DNA from: Desulfatibacillum sp.
Lineage (GTDB): Bacteria; Desulfobacterota; Desulfobacteria; Desulfobacterales; Desulfatibacillaceae
Length of the DNA stretch: 60,031 bases
Direction of reading: 5' to 3'
Assembly (NCBI GenBank): GCA_016342355.1
Contig: JAEINP010000032.1
Span: forward strand, 1-60,031
Under the pieces are notes generated by a model, which was not told the origin of the DNA, did no database searches, and saw only the letters and a list, made by a program, of their open reading frames with translations. Below, piece by piece: positions 24,692-34,017 of this stretch. Within the stretch, counting starts at the first letter, position 1; every line of letters begins with the position of its first letter. The position numbers were made by a program, and so were the translations under genes.

Positions 24692-25018
24692 GGCTTGGTT
24701 CCTTCCTGATCGCCATAGTCATGGCTTTGTTTTGCTATCCAAAGGATTAGATGGCCTATTCTTCTAACCTTTAACTTCTACCATGTTTCCACGGGAGGTT
24801 CAAGCATTCCTGTTTGCAGAGCGGTTTCAGCAAAATTTTCCATTTTCGAGAGCCCTAAAATCATTATAAAGCGCTTCATAATGATATTTTATGGATTTTA
24901 ACTTGCAAAAATCTTTCTTTCCATTTTGATAATGCTTGACAGATTGTCCGCCACAAGCCATTATACGGTCCATAGTTCAATCGTTATGCTATTTCCCGCT
25001 AACAAATTGGTTTCCTCT
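24692..25018. other. Divergent intergenic region
   Basis: About 327 bases between the leftward hexapeptide-repeat gene and the rightward VanZ-like gene. Apart from the promoter annotated at 24936-24964, the sequence is AT-rich and shows no gene. The promoter of the leftward gene must lie here but was not located. Confidence 0.45.
24936..24964 (+). promoter_or_regulatory. Sigma70-type promoter upstream of VanZ-like/acylase pair
   Basis: A perfect -35 TTGACA (24936-24941) is followed after 17 bases by CATTAT (24959-24964), a four-of-six match to TATAAT. Transcription would begin near 24972, leaving a leader of about 47 bases before the ATG at 25019. Confidence 0.6.
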
Positions 25019-25546
25019 ATGAACAATCGCCAGATAGCCATAGGTCTGTTCGCCTTGCTTGCAGGGTCGTTGGTGTATTTGGCGGACAGGCCTCCGCAAG
25101 CTACCTGGTTTGTGCAGGCTTTTCCGTTCAGTGTCAGCCTGCATTCGTATCTTGGCGGATTTCTGGGACCCTTGGGCAGGTATCTCCCCGCATTCGTGCA
25201 TGTTTTTGCCCTGGCCCTGGTCACGGGAGGCTTTTTGGGAGGGGGCATGGTACGGCGGTTGTCAGCCTGCCTTTTTTGGCTTGCCACAGATCTTGCCTTT
25301 GAATTCGGACAGAAATTTCCGGAACAGGCCACAAGCCTTGTCCCGGATTGGTTTTCCCATATTCCTTTTTTGGATCAGACATCCCGCTATTTTATTAACG
25401 GCAGCTATCATCCCCTGGACGTGTTGGCCACAGTACTGGGAGCTTTGGCTGCCTACGGCGTTTTATTAATAACGGAAAAACCCCTATTTTCCAAAAACCC
25501 CAACACCGTTAACCCCAAACAAGACAAACAGGAGGGCTGGACATGA
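25019..25546 (+). CDS. VanZ-like membrane protein
   Basis: A 175-residue membrane protein. The ATG at 25019 is chosen because the hydrophobic protein starts there (MNNRQIAIGLFALLAGSLVYL) and a promoter maps just upstream; an in-frame start at 24926 would fall inside that promoter. About four hydrophobic segments alternate with short loops, with 'FLGPLGRYLPAFVHVFALALV', 'ATDLAFEFGQKF' and 'YHPLDVLATVLGALAAYGVLL'. The E-F-G-Q and D-x-x-A-T-x-x-G-A pattern resembles the VanZ family. No Shine-Dalgarno is obvious. The stop overlaps the acylase gene by ATGA, so the two are coupled. Confidence 0.7.
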   Translation: MNNRQIAIGLFALLAGSLVYLADRPPQATWFVQAFPFSVSLHSYLGGFLGPLGRYLPAFVHVFALALVTGGFLGGGMVRRLSACLFWLATDLAFEFGQKFPEQATSLVPDWFSHIPFLDQTSRYFINGSYHPLDVLATVLGALAAYGVLLITEKPLFSKNPNTVNPKQDKQEGWT

Positions 25547-28428
25547 AACAATTGAAGGGACGATTCTGGCTGGTACGTACTTTGTGCCTGCTTTGCGTGT
25601 TGGCTGTGGGCTTTGCCACAACCATCGCCACCACTTCCAGTGATGATGACGACATCATCCAAACCATTCTAAAGGGCAGGTTTTTAGACACGGCGGTTTC
25701 GGGCCTTGGGTATGCCACAGGTAACAGTTCCGACCTTACCAACGCCGGCGGCAATTTTGAATACCTCAAGGGCAACAAGATCAGGTTTTTCCTTGGTGGA
25801 ATCCAGCTTGGCGGGTGGACCAAAGTGGGAGCCATTCTGACGCCCATGGACTTGATCAACGGCGCCCTGGACTACACCGACGAGGAAGTCACCAATATTC
25901 TCCGGTTCCTCCAAACCATTGACTCGGATCAGGACCTTTCCAACGGCATCCAGATTACCAAGGCCATGCGGGCCAATGCTGCATCCCTTTCCCTGGATTT
26001 CACCGAGCCCAATTTCACGGCCAACGCCCAGGCCATTATTGACCTGATTATGGCCCCTGCGGCGGCAGGCACGTATGCGCTCATCAGTGCCGATGATGCC
26101 CAAAGGCATTTCCGCGCCACCCTGGCGGATCTTTCCAATGTGGAACTCACCCGTGACGCTCTGGGCGTTCCCGTCATCAATGGCCCGGCCAATGCCTCCC
26201 TGTACGATATCTTCACGGCACAAGGCTACGCCGTGGCCCAGGATCGCCTGTGGCAGTGCGAGACTTTCCGCAGGACCGCCAACGGCACCCTGGCGGAAGT
26301 CTTTGGCGCAGGACTAAACGACACTTATATAGATTCGGACATGCTCATGCGTACCACCGGCTATACGGACGAAGAAATCCAGGCCGCGTTTGACGCCATG
26401 GACGAAAAATACCAGACCATCGTCAAGGGCTATGTCAACGGGTTCAATACCCGCATTGACGAACTCAAGGAAGACCCCACCCTGGTTCCCTATGAATTTG
26501 GCGCAGTGGGCTGCCCCGTCACCTACTGGGATGTCAATGACGTCCTGGCCTGGGGCGCCACCATGCAACGCAATTTCGACCCGGAAGGACGCGGCCTCAC
26601 CGGCCAGATCGACAACTTGGCCCTAATTACGGAAGTAGGGCCGGTCAAGTTCAACGACATGCGCTGGGTCAACGATCCTGACGCCCTCACCTATATTCCC
26701 GGTGTGGCGCCGCAGCCGGTTCGCAAGACTGCAGACAGCGATCCCGGAACCCCGAGCGTGGACATCGACGCAGCCGCCCTGGCTCAAACCATGCGGGAGC
26801 GTTACGCAGGCATTGAACAGGGCCTCAAGGACATCAACGCCTTTGTGAAAATGGGCTCCTACGCCTGGGTGGTGGACGGAACCAAGACCGAAAGCGGCAA
26901 CCCCATCATCTATTCCGGTCCCCAGATGGGCTTTTCCGTGCCTTCCATCATTGGCGAAGTCGCCATCAAAGGCGGCGGCATGAATGTGTCCGGCATGTAT
27001 GTTCCCGCCCTTCCCGGCGTGGTCATCGGCCGTACTCCCCATCATGCCTGGTCCATGCAGGTGGGCCACGCCCATACCCTGGATTATTACCTGGAAAACG
27101 TGGACGACATCGTCATGACCCGGACCGTGACGATCAACGTGGCGGGCGACTGCCCTGTGGTCTTTAATGCGTACCGTACGGCTCACGGCCCCATCGTCAA
27201 CCCCATGCCTTTTGACCCGGGCTCCTATACTCCGGACCCCGCCAACCCCATCCTCGCCAGCAAATATTCCCAATGGGGCTACGAACTGAACATCGTGGAG
27301 CCCGTGTTCGGGGTGGATACGGCCACCAGCATGGATGAATTCGGGGAAGCCATTGATAAAATGGCCCTTTCCCAGAATTTCTGCTACGCGGACAAGGACG
27401 GCAACATCGCCTATTGGATGTCCGGCCGCGATCCTGTCCGGCCTGAAGGCGAATGGCGCTTTCCCCAGGGCTACCCTGGCTTAACATATCCCGCCAAGGA
27501 GTGGGACGCCGCAACACTTATCGCCCGTTCCACAGACCGCAACACGGATCAGCATTACTACTGCGGCTGGAACAACAAATCCAACCCCGATTACAACAAC
27601 ACATACAATAACTTCGGTTATTTCTTTGGTCCTTTCCATCGCGCCCATGTGGTGGACGAGTACCTGGCCACCCACGACAACCTGACCTTTGAGGAAGTCC
27701 GGGACCTGGCCCTGAACATCGCCACCACCGACTCCTTTGGAAGTGGCGGCAATCCCTGGGCCTTTGTGGACGATGAGTTCACCGCAGCTGTGGAAGCCTA
27801 CAACGCCATCACCCCCACCCAGGTCTTCACCGACGCCATCACCCTCATGCAGGGCTGGGACGGCCACTTTGTGGACGGCGGAGAAGCCTTCTGGGTGGAC
27901 GGCGAAGACAGGGCCGACGCCTGGATGCTCATGAACGCCTGGATCCGGGAAGTCATCCGCCTGACCTTCGAGGATGAGTTCTTACCGGCAACTTATGACA
28001 TCCAAAGCACCAACGTGCTGTTCAATATTATACTCCATTCCTTCCCTGGCTCCAGCATCCAGAACAACTACGACTGGTTCCAGAACGCTGATCCCACAGC
28101 GCCACAGACCTTTGACGACATTGTGGTCACGGCCCTGGAGAACGTCCTGGCCACTCTGGGAACCCAGCCCTGGGGCGTGGGACAACGCGGCGTGATCGAG
28201 TACAAGATCTCCGGTATGGGCGTGGTGCATACAACGCCCTTCTCCTCTCGCTCCACTTACGCTCATGTGGTGGAATACGGACCTGCCGGTCCTGTGCGGG
28301 TGGAAAGCATGTTCCCCCTGGGACCCAGCGGAAACATTGATTACCAAGGCAATTTTGATCCCTATTTCTTCTCCCTCACCGCCAATTTCGACGCTTTTGC
28401 GCCCAGGGATTTTCCTGTGCCCAAATAA
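25543..28428 (+). CDS. Secreted penicillin-acylase-family (Ntn) hydrolase with N-terminal extra domain
   Basis: A 961-residue precursor; AGGAGG is eight bases before the ATG. Signal-peptide-like N-terminus, then an acidic stretch, then an extra domain (about 45-195: 'ILKGRFLDTAVSGLGYATG', 'NFEYLKGNKIRFFLGGIQLG', 'ILRFLQTIDSDQDLSNGIQI'). The acylase begins near 205 with 'VELTRDALGVPVING' and 'AQGYAVAQDRLWQCETFRR'. Gly438-Ser439-Tyr-Ala-Trp is the self-cleavage site; Ser439 becomes the N-terminal nucleophile of the beta chain. The family hydrolyses amide bonds of penicillins, N-acyl-homoserine lactones or related lipids. The substrate is unknown. The N-terminal domain is seen in other secreted proteins and may bind surface polymers. 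Confidence 0.93.
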   Translation: MKQLKGRFWLVRTLCLLCVLAVGFATTIATTSSDDDDIIQTILKGRFLDTAVSGLGYATGNSSDLTNAGGNFEYLKGNKIRFFLGGIQLGGWTKVGAILTPMDLINGALDYTDEEVTNILRFLQTIDSDQDLSNGIQITKAMRANAASLSLDFTEPNFTANAQAIIDLIMAPAAAGTYALISADDAQRHFRATLADLSNVELTRDALGVPVINGPANASLYDIFTAQGYAVAQDRLWQCETFRRTANGTLAEVFGAGLNDTYIDSDMLMRTTGYTDEEIQAAFDAMDEKYQTIVKGYVNGFNTRIDELKEDPTLVPYEFGAVGCPVTYWDVNDVLAWGATMQRNFDPEGRGLTGQIDNLALITEVGPVKFNDMRWVNDPDALTYIPGVAPQPVRKTADSDPGTPSVDIDAAALAQTMRERYAGIEQGLKDINAFVKMGSYAWVVDGTKTESGNPIIYSGPQMGFSVPSIIGEVAIKGGGMNVSGMYVPALPGVVIGRTPHHAWSMQVGHAHTLDYYLENVDDIVMTRTVTINVAGDCPVVFNAYRTAHGPIVNPMPFDPGSYTPDPANPILASKYSQWGYELNIVEPVFGVDTATSMDEFGEAIDKMALSQNFCYADKDGNIAYWMSGRDPVRPEGEWRFPQGYPGLTYPAKEWDAATLIARSTDRNTDQHYYCGWNNKSNPDYNNTYNNFGYFFGPFHRAHVVDEYLATHDNLTFEEVRDLALNIATTDSFGSGGNPWAFVDDEFTAAVEAYNAITPTQVFTDAITLMQGWDGHFVDGGEAFWVDGEDRADAWMLMNAWIREVIRLTFEDEFLPATYDIQSTNVLFNIILHSFPGSSIQNNYDWFQNADPTAPQTFDDIVVTALENVLATLGTQPWGVGQRGVIEYKISGMGVVHTTPFSSRSTYAHVVEYGPAGPVRVESMFPLGPSGNIDYQGNFDPYFFSLTANFDAFAPRDFPVPK

Positions 28429-28483
28429 CTGGGAGTGACTGAGAAGTTGTAGACATACTTTAATTAACTCAACTCAAACCAAA

Positions 28484-28509
28484 ACGGGGAGGCCGCATGG
28501 CCTCCCCGT
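28484..28509. terminator. Intergenic hairpin between convergent genes
   Basis: ACGGGGAGGCC-GCAT-GGCCTCCCCGT is a perfect 11-bp stem with a four-base loop, placed between the acylase stop (28428) and the leftward gene ending at 28556. The flanks have short T runs on both strands (TTGTATTT rightward, TTTGGTTTGAG leftward), so it may work in both directions. Confidence 0.75.
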
Positions 28510-28555
28510 TGTATTTACAGTCTTCCGATTTTTTGAGTCTCGCCGTCTCGCAATT

Positions 28556-29269
28556 TCAATCTTTTTCCGCCTTGCGTTTGGCGGCGAGGTCCAGGGCCTT
28601 TTCCTCAATCAGGCGGGTGAATTCCCCCCATTTTCGTTTTTGATCGGGACCTCCTTTTTCCATGGTGAAAAAACAGGTTTCAGCCCCTGACGGAATAGTG
28701 CTTTTGAACTCCACATCCCAGACTTTTTCCCGTCCCTGGCTTTCCATGAAATCCGTGCTGGCGTCTATCATCCCCTGAACAAAATATCGTTGCACCCGGC
28801 AGTCAAAGGGTTTGTAATGATCCTGGTGAGGGCACCAGTCAATATGGAAGCTGGCCTTTTCTTCTGAATCAATGAGGGCGGTTTCCAGGGAGGCGTAGGC
28901 GATTCGGTTGATGACGGTGGCGTAAAAGCTGAGCCATTCTCCCGTGGACATGTCGTCGGGAACCAGGGTGTTTTCCGTAATCTGGCGACCGATGTCATAG
29001 CCCACCTGCCACAGGCTGTCCAGGACCAGCTTTTGCCCCTCGGCCCCGAATTTTTCTTCCACGGTTTTCAACACCTTGATGAGGGCCATGGCCTGCATGG
29101 TGCCCCATTGCCAGAGCACGGCAGGGTCAAAATTTGTTTTGGAAAGCACCTCTCTGTTAAGCCGTTCCAGACCCTTGGCGTATGGCTGGTTAAACTGGAA
29201 TCGATCCCAGTTTTTTTCTTCGCGGTGTTCCCAGTGCTTGTGGCTCTTGTCGTCGTGGGCGGATTTCAT
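28556..29269 (-). CDS. L-2-amino-thiazoline-4-carboxylate (ATC) hydrolase-like protein
   Basis: A 237-residue protein; AAGGAGG precedes the ATG on the minus strand. The sequence is soluble and mainly helical. 'WQWGTMQAMALIKVL', 'DSLWQVGYDIGRQITENT' and 'CPHQDHYKPFDCRVQRYFVQGMIDAS' resemble the family annotated as L-2-amino-thiazoline-4-carboxylic acid hydrolase (PF14196), named for an enzyme of cysteine formation from ATC. Most members in anaerobes have no tested activity, so the family name should not be taken as function. The gene is divergent from an XRE regulator, which probably controls it. Confidence 0.62.
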   Translation of the reverse strand: MKSAHDDKSHKHWEHREEKNWDRFQFNQPYAKGLERLNREVLSKTNFDPAVLWQWGTMQAMALIKVLKTVEEKFGAEGQKLVLDSLWQVGYDIGRQITENTLVPDDMSTGEWLSFYATVINRIAYASLETALIDSEEKASFHIDWCPHQDHYKPFDCRVQRYFVQGMIDASTDFMESQGREKVWDVEFKSTIPSGAETCFFTMEKGGPDQKRKWGEFTRLIEEKALDLAAKRKAEKD

Positions 29270-29432
29270 GGGACAGCCTCCTTATGGGGTTCAATTGCTG
29301 TTTGGTTTTCACCAACCGATTAAGCGCTTGTTGCCGGGAACAGGATGATATACACAGGGGACAGCTTGCAAGCGATAATTTTTGGGCGCCGGATTTCGGC
29401 GCCCAAGGAACCGGTAACCGGAGCCAAACCCC
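29270..29432. promoter_or_regulatory. Divergent regulatory region of ATC-hydrolase-like and XRE genes
   Basis: A 163-base intergenic region between two divergent genes. It contains a palindrome AGCTTGCAAGC near 29364-29374, with an upstream AAGCGCTT at about 29321-29328, either of which could be a regulator site. No firm -35/-10 pair was identified. Confidence 0.4.
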
Positions 29433-30185
29433 ATGAGCCAGACCACGCAACTGCTATCGACACTAAAACTCTATATCAAGGCCAAAGGCATGACCTACAA
29501 GGATCTTGCCCGGGAAATGAACCTTAGCCTCACCAGCATCAAACGTCTTTTCTCCCAGGAGTCCTTCACCATGAAACGCCTAGAGGCCGTGTGCCGGATT
29601 CTGGACCTTGAGTTATTCGACTTGGTCATGATGGATAAAAAACGACGCTTCCAGGGCGAGCAAAAGCTCACCTGGGAGCAGGAAACTGCCCTGGCCGAGG
29701 ATGAGCATTTTTTATTCTTTTTCTTTTTTCTGGTCCAGGGGTTCACGGTTTTTGATATCCTCACAGAGTATCAATACACGGAACAACAGGCCCGGGACTA
29801 TTTGATAAGACTGGATAAACTGGGACTGATCGAACTCCACGCCAATAATCAGGTTCGGGTTCTGGTAGCCAGCAATATCTTTTGGAACCACGACGGACCC
29901 TTGAGCAGGAGCAACAAAACAACCTTCATGACCGATCTCATGAACCATCCCTTTGACAGGCCAAACCAGCGGTTGGGGTATTATCCGGGCATTCTTACGG
30001 GGGATTCCTACAAAATAATTCTGCGCAAGGTGGACGAACTTTTGGCCCAGTTCAACGAGCTGGCCGAAATGGACGCCAATCTTCCTCTGAAAAACCGGCG
30101 GAGTGTGGGGTTGATGGTCGGGCTTCGGCCCTGGTATTACCGAAAAATGGCTGAACTCCGCAGAAAACCCGGAACCAGGGAATGA
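29433..30185 (+). CDS. XRE-family transcriptional regulator
   Basis: A 250-residue protein. The N-terminal helix-turn-helix (about residues 12-60: GMTYKDLAREMNLSLTSIKR, then 'FTMKRLEAVCRILDLELFDLVMM') is the XRE/Cro type. The long C-terminal part is not a recognised ligand domain; it contains 'GLIELHANNQVRVLVASNIFW' and a second helix-turn-helix-like 'FDILTEYQYTEQQARDYLIRL'. It is divergent from the ATC-hydrolase-like gene, so regulation of that gene is the simplest guess. GGAG lies about nine bases before the ATG. Confidence 0.85.
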   Translation: MSQTTQLLSTLKLYIKAKGMTYKDLAREMNLSLTSIKRLFSQESFTMKRLEAVCRILDLELFDLVMMDKKRRFQGEQKLTWEQETALAEDEHFLFFFFFLVQGFTVFDILTEYQYTEQQARDYLIRLDKLGLIELHANNQVRVLVASNIFWNHDGPLSRSNKTTFMTDLMNHPFDRPNQRLGYYPGILTGDSYKIILRKVDELLAQFNELAEMDANLPLKNRRSVGLMVGLRPWYYRKMAELRRKPGTRE

Positions 30186-30378
30186 ATGGGACGATCCATC
30201 CCTATGCCACCGCTCCACAGACGGTAGGGCAAGCCCTGCCTCTCCAATAAAAAATTGCGATATTTGGCATTGCGTACTTGCTTTGTTTTATGTTATTTTA
30301 GCGTATTATAAAGATATTGAGTTTTTGATGAACATCTCCCAAGTGGACATCCCCATCACAGACTGGAGGCGGGTACTA

Positions 30379-31725
30379 ATGAAACGATCCTTTGTTTTTT
30401 TGCTATTTCTGCTGTTGTGCCTGCCATCCTGCGATAGCGACGACGGCTATGCTCCCGGCGTTTTCCACTCGTTTTTCGGAAAGCTCGACACGTCCTTCAA
30501 CAAACCGGAGGGCTTTGTTTTATTCGATGGCCCATTTTCGGAAAACGACACGGGAGTTGAAACGCTTATTCAATCCGATGGTAAAATTATTGTCATGGGA
30601 TATTCCTTTGACGGCGTCAAAAATCAGGTCCTGCTCCTTCGATACAACCCGGACGGAACGTTAGATAACCTTTTCGGAACGAACGGAACCGTTTACTTCG
30701 ATGACGGGTTGGACCAGAAGGGCCTCGGGCTGGCCCTGGCTGCGGATGGCTCCATAATAGTCGCGGGCTATGTCAGATATAACACCAAACGGGATATTCT
30801 TGTTCTAAAATATGAGCCTGACGGAACACTTGACGGGTTTACCACCTATTCGAGCCCGGGGGAGTTTACGGATATCGGATTCGGGGCCGCTGCCGGACCC
30901 GACGGCAGGTTTTATATTGTGGGGGAAGTGCTCGGCGCCAACAGCCAGGATCTTATCCTTTTGTGCCTGGACAACAATTTGAACCTTGAACCGGGATTTG
31001 GAAATAACGGCGTGGTTACATATAATGGATCCGGCGATGACAACGACAAGGGCTTTGCGGTCGCCATACAGAAGGATGGCAAGGTTGTTGTTGCAGGCGC
31101 TGATATTGTAGTGGGGATGATAGAGGAAGACCTCCTGGTGTTGCGATATCATCCCAATGGCGTCCTTGACGCCTCTTTCGGCAACAACGGTGTTTTCAAA
31201 TACAGCCACACAGGAGACAATGCAGATTACGGCAATTTTGTCACACTTCAGGCCGACGGAAAAATAGTGGTCGCAGGCTCGGCGCACGATGGAAACAGCT
31301 ATAAGATCCTTCTTTTGCGATTGGAAGAAAATGGAGTTCTGGACAATGGGTTCGCCAATGGCGGCGCAGCCGTATACCCGGAACAACCCGGCGTGTTTGA
31401 ATACGCATTTGGCGTGGCAGTTTCATCATACGGCGGGATATTCGTTGCCGGGGTAAGCGACAACGGCCCCAAAAACCAAGCAATTGTCCTGGGATACGAC
31501 CGCAACGGGAATTTGGACATGGATTTTGCCGAAAACGGCGTATTCACTTTTACCGGTTTGCCAAATACTGACGACCAGGCCAATGGGATCGCCATACAAA
31601 CCGACGGCAACATTGTTGTGACCGGTTTTTCCAACAACGGGGTCGATAATGAGGTTCTGACGCTCAGGCTCCTGGGACAATATAATGCGCCCTGGACGAA
31701 CGATCCGTTCAGCCTCCCCCAATAG
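30379..31725 (+). CDS. Delta-60-repeat lipoprotein
   Basis: A 448-residue lipoprotein. The ATG at 30379 gives a signal peptide ending LPSC (Cys18). The mature protein is about seven copies of a ~55-residue unit of the delta-60 (TIGR02608) type: each has 'LDxxFGxNGxV' and a later '(x)QxDGKIVVAG' followed by 'D-L-L-x-R-Y-x-x-x-G'. These units, known from myxobacteria and other Desulfobacterota, form beta-propeller-like surface proteins of unknown function. The Asp at +2 after Cys18 would favour inner-membrane retention in E. coli, but rules differ in other phyla. GGAGGCGGG lies upstream of the start. Confidence 0.85.
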   Translation: MKRSFVFLLFLLLCLPSCDSDDGYAPGVFHSFFGKLDTSFNKPEGFVLFDGPFSENDTGVETLIQSDGKIIVMGYSFDGVKNQVLLLRYNPDGTLDNLFGTNGTVYFDDGLDQKGLGLALAADGSIIVAGYVRYNTKRDILVLKYEPDGTLDGFTTYSSPGEFTDIGFGAAAGPDGRFYIVGEVLGANSQDLILLCLDNNLNLEPGFGNNGVVTYNGSGDDNDKGFAVAIQKDGKVVVAGADIVVGMIEEDLLVLRYHPNGVLDASFGNNGVFKYSHTGDNADYGNFVTLQADGKIVVAGSAHDGNSYKILLLRLEENGVLDNGFANGGAAVYPEQPGVFEYAFGVAVSSYGGIFVAGVSDNGPKNQAIVLGYDRNGNLDMDFAENGVFTFTGLPNTDDQANGIAIQTDGNIVVTGFSNNGVDNEVLTLRLLGQYNAPWTNDPFSLPQ

Positions 31726-32090
31726 AATTGGCGGCCTAAGATGCATGGATTGGGAGGCCGTCATCCCCGAAATTGAAGAAACAGTCGCGGGTTCCGACCC
31801 TGGCATTACGGGAGAGTGGCCGAACTCCATAGATAGTCAGGATCCAGGGGATATTTAGAACGATTCGCAGGTATGCCAGCCACGCCTTTTGCCACAAGGT
31901 CCACCCGCCTATCGCTGGCCCCAAGGTTTTTGCATTTCTTTTGCTTTGCCTCCACAACATTATTTGCTAATCTCATAGTCGTTATCCATGCCGTGGGGCT
32001 GCTTGACAGGGCCGCAGGCGCGGAAGCGGGACCGTCCTGTTTCCGGATTGCCAGGAAATGCCGTAAACCCGGCGTTGCGAGGAGAAAATC
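31726..32090. other. Intergenic region without supported genes
   Basis: 365 bases between the delta-60 lipoprotein gene and the DUF2007-like gene. An imperfect inverted repeat (GGCGGCCT...AGGCCGTC, about 31731-31762) lies just after the stop and might be a weak terminator, but has no T-tract. The rest shows no gene or clear promoter. Confidence 0.4.
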
Positions 32091-32360
32091 ATGTCTGAAT
32101 CGGAAGTTGTGAATATCGCCACCCTGGAAAACGAAATCGAAGCCCGGCTTTTGGGCTCCATCCTGGAAGAAAGGGGCGTCGCCCATACCATATTGACCTA
32201 CCACGACACAGCCTATGACGGCATGTACCAAGTCCAGAAAGGATGGGGCGTGGTTCGGGCGGAGGAATCCCTGTCCGAAGAAATCAACGCCATCCTGGAT
32301 GATCTGCGTTCGAGCGACGCTCAAATGGACATGCCCCTGGAGGACGGGGAAGACGAATGA
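32091..32360 (+). CDS. DUF2007-like small protein
   Basis: An 89-residue acidic protein; GAGGAG lies seven bases before the ATG. The opening 'VVNIATLENEIEARLLGSILEERGV' followed by 'GWGVVRAEESLSEEINAILDDL' matches the DUF2007 / putative signal-transducing-protein family. That family adopts a ferredoxin-like fold and may act as a sensor or PII-like partner. Function is not established. It is monocistronic as far as can be seen. Confidence 0.7.
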   Translation: MSESEVVNIATLENEIEARLLGSILEERGVAHTILTYHDTAYDGMYQVQKGWGVVRAEESLSEEINAILDDLRSSDAQMDMPLEDGEDE

Positions 32361-32720
32361 TCGCCCTGCGATCATGATCAAACTATAAATCAACAGGAAA
32401 CCATGAGAAAAAAAGGTGCATGGCTCTGATTAGCCGGAATCATAATCCTGCACTCCATGTTATGAAGCGTATTTATTCGGTATTTTCGCCGGTCAGTAAA
32501 ACCTGATGCACTGACGGCAAGGGCTTTTGGAAATATGTCATGGTTTCCGCTCTTGTTTGTGACCAAAATTCTTTTTCCGGCGTCTTGAATTCATAGAGGG
32601 GGCGTGATATCTTCCTTACGAAATAAATCGGTTATCATCGTAGTGTTTCGCCGGGACCTTGCAAGCAGGGGTTCATTGGCCTTAACGCGGTTTTTTGGAT
32701 GATTACATAGAGGTGAAGAC
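32361..32720. other. Intergenic region upstream of aldolase gene
   Basis: 360 bases. It must include the aldolase promoter but no convincing -35/-10 pair, riboswitch or hairpin was found. No gene is supported. Confidence 0.4.
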
Positions 32721-34016
32721 ATGAAAGAGACGACCGCAGTTTATTCCCAGGATTTTTTGAAGGCCTTGGAAATCGGACGCCCGCCCAATATCAAAAAACT
32801 TTTTCCCCATTCCCGGGCCCTTATCGTGAGCGGCAAGTACATAGACAGAGCCCTGCTGGCCAAAGGCAAGGCCATGACCATCGCCGCAAACGGCAGGAGC
32901 CACCTGATCATCCGGGGGGCTTTGGCAGCGGCCCAAAAGGCCAACGCCGCCATTATCATTGAAATCGCCCGGTCAGAAGGCGGCGCAAGTTTTTATTGCC
33001 CGGTTAATTACTGGAATATGGCCCGGCAGGTGGACGCCTTGTGCAATGAAATGGGGATTACTGTGCCCGTGGCGATCCATGCCGATCATTACGGCATCAA
33101 GAAGCCCGAGGACGTGGCGCCGGCTTCGGTGGAAATCCCCACCCTGTTTGAGGCCGGGATCACCTCCATCGCCATTGACGCCTCCCACATGCCCGACGCC
33201 CAAAACCTGGCCGCCAACCTGGCCCTGAACGAATTCATACCCGACTGGGCTGGCCTGGAAACAGAAGTGGGCGAGATCAAAGGAAAGTCCGGCCTGTCCA
33301 CCGTGGACGAGGCCAAGTTCCTCATTGCCGGGCTCAACGCCCATGGCATTTTTCCCGACTGGATCGCCCTGAACAACGGCACCACCCACGGCATTGAGGC
33401 CAGCGACACGGGTATTCAAGTGGAACTGACCGCCGAAATCCACGAGGCATTATCTCCCTACAAAACCTCGGGCGCCCAGCACGGAACTTCCGGCAACAAC
33501 ACTGACCGTTTGCGCCGGATCGCCGCTGAAACCCGCACCACCAAGGCCAATGTGGCCACGGCCCTTCAGATGATCTCCTGGGGCCTGGAGGTGAATGACT
33601 TCGGCAACGCCCATCAGGACGCAAACGGCGATTTCGTGAAGGTAAAGGGTCAGGGACTTTCGGAAGAGTTGTGGGCCGAAATGAAAGCGCATGCCGCGGC
33701 CCAGGGCTGGAAAGGCGGCAACTACAAAAAACTCAACCTGCCCTTTGAAAACAAGATCCTGGGCCAGCCCCGGGAAGTGCGGGAACGTATGGCGAAACGG
33801 GTGGAGGACTTTATCTATACGCTGTTGGCCGATGTTTTTAATGCCACGGACAGCGCGACCCTCGCCATCGAGGCCATCTTAAAAGCCGGATCGCACGATC
33901 CGGGTCCCAAGGCAGGGAGGATTGAAGATCCTGCGGACTGGACCCCGGAAAAATACCGGCAACGCGCCGCTTCCCTGGAAAAGGTGGAAGGGCCGGAAGG
34001 GAATTTTGACGATTAG
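32721..34016 (+). CDS. Class II fructose-bisphosphate aldolase family protein
   Basis: A 431-residue protein; GAGGTGAAG precedes the ATG. It shows class II (zinc) aldolase motifs: VAIHADHYG with the H-x-D-H metal and catalytic residues, 'SIAIDASHMP', and GAQHGTSGNN, the second metal histidine. Strand 'WIALNNGTTHG' supplies a further histidine. The protein is longer than most class II fructose-bisphosphate aldolases (about 350 residues) because of extra N-terminal and C-terminal sequence. The reaction is reversible cleavage of fructose 1,6-bisphosphate or a related ketose bisphosphate. The sugar cannot be fixed from sequence alone. Confidence 0.88.
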   Translation: MKETTAVYSQDFLKALEIGRPPNIKKLFPHSRALIVSGKYIDRALLAKGKAMTIAANGRSHLIIRGALAAAQKANAAIIIEIARSEGGASFYCPVNYWNMARQVDALCNEMGITVPVAIHADHYGIKKPEDVAPASVEIPTLFEAGITSIAIDASHMPDAQNLAANLALNEFIPDWAGLETEVGEIKGKSGLSTVDEAKFLIAGLNAHGIFPDWIALNNGTTHGIEASDTGIQVELTAEIHEALSPYKTSGAQHGTSGNNTDRLRRIAAETRTTKANVATALQMISWGLEVNDFGNAHQDANGDFVKVKGQGLSEELWAEMKAHAAAQGWKGGNYKKLNLPFENKILGQPREVRERMAKRVEDFIYTLLADVFNATDSATLAIEAILKAGSHDPGPKAGRIEDPADWTPEKYRQRAASLEKVEGPEGNFDD

Positions 34017-34017
34017 C

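Noticed and set aside
31731-31762. Imperfect inverted repeat as terminator after the delta-60 lipoprotein gene
   Set aside because: The loop is long and there is no T run on either side.
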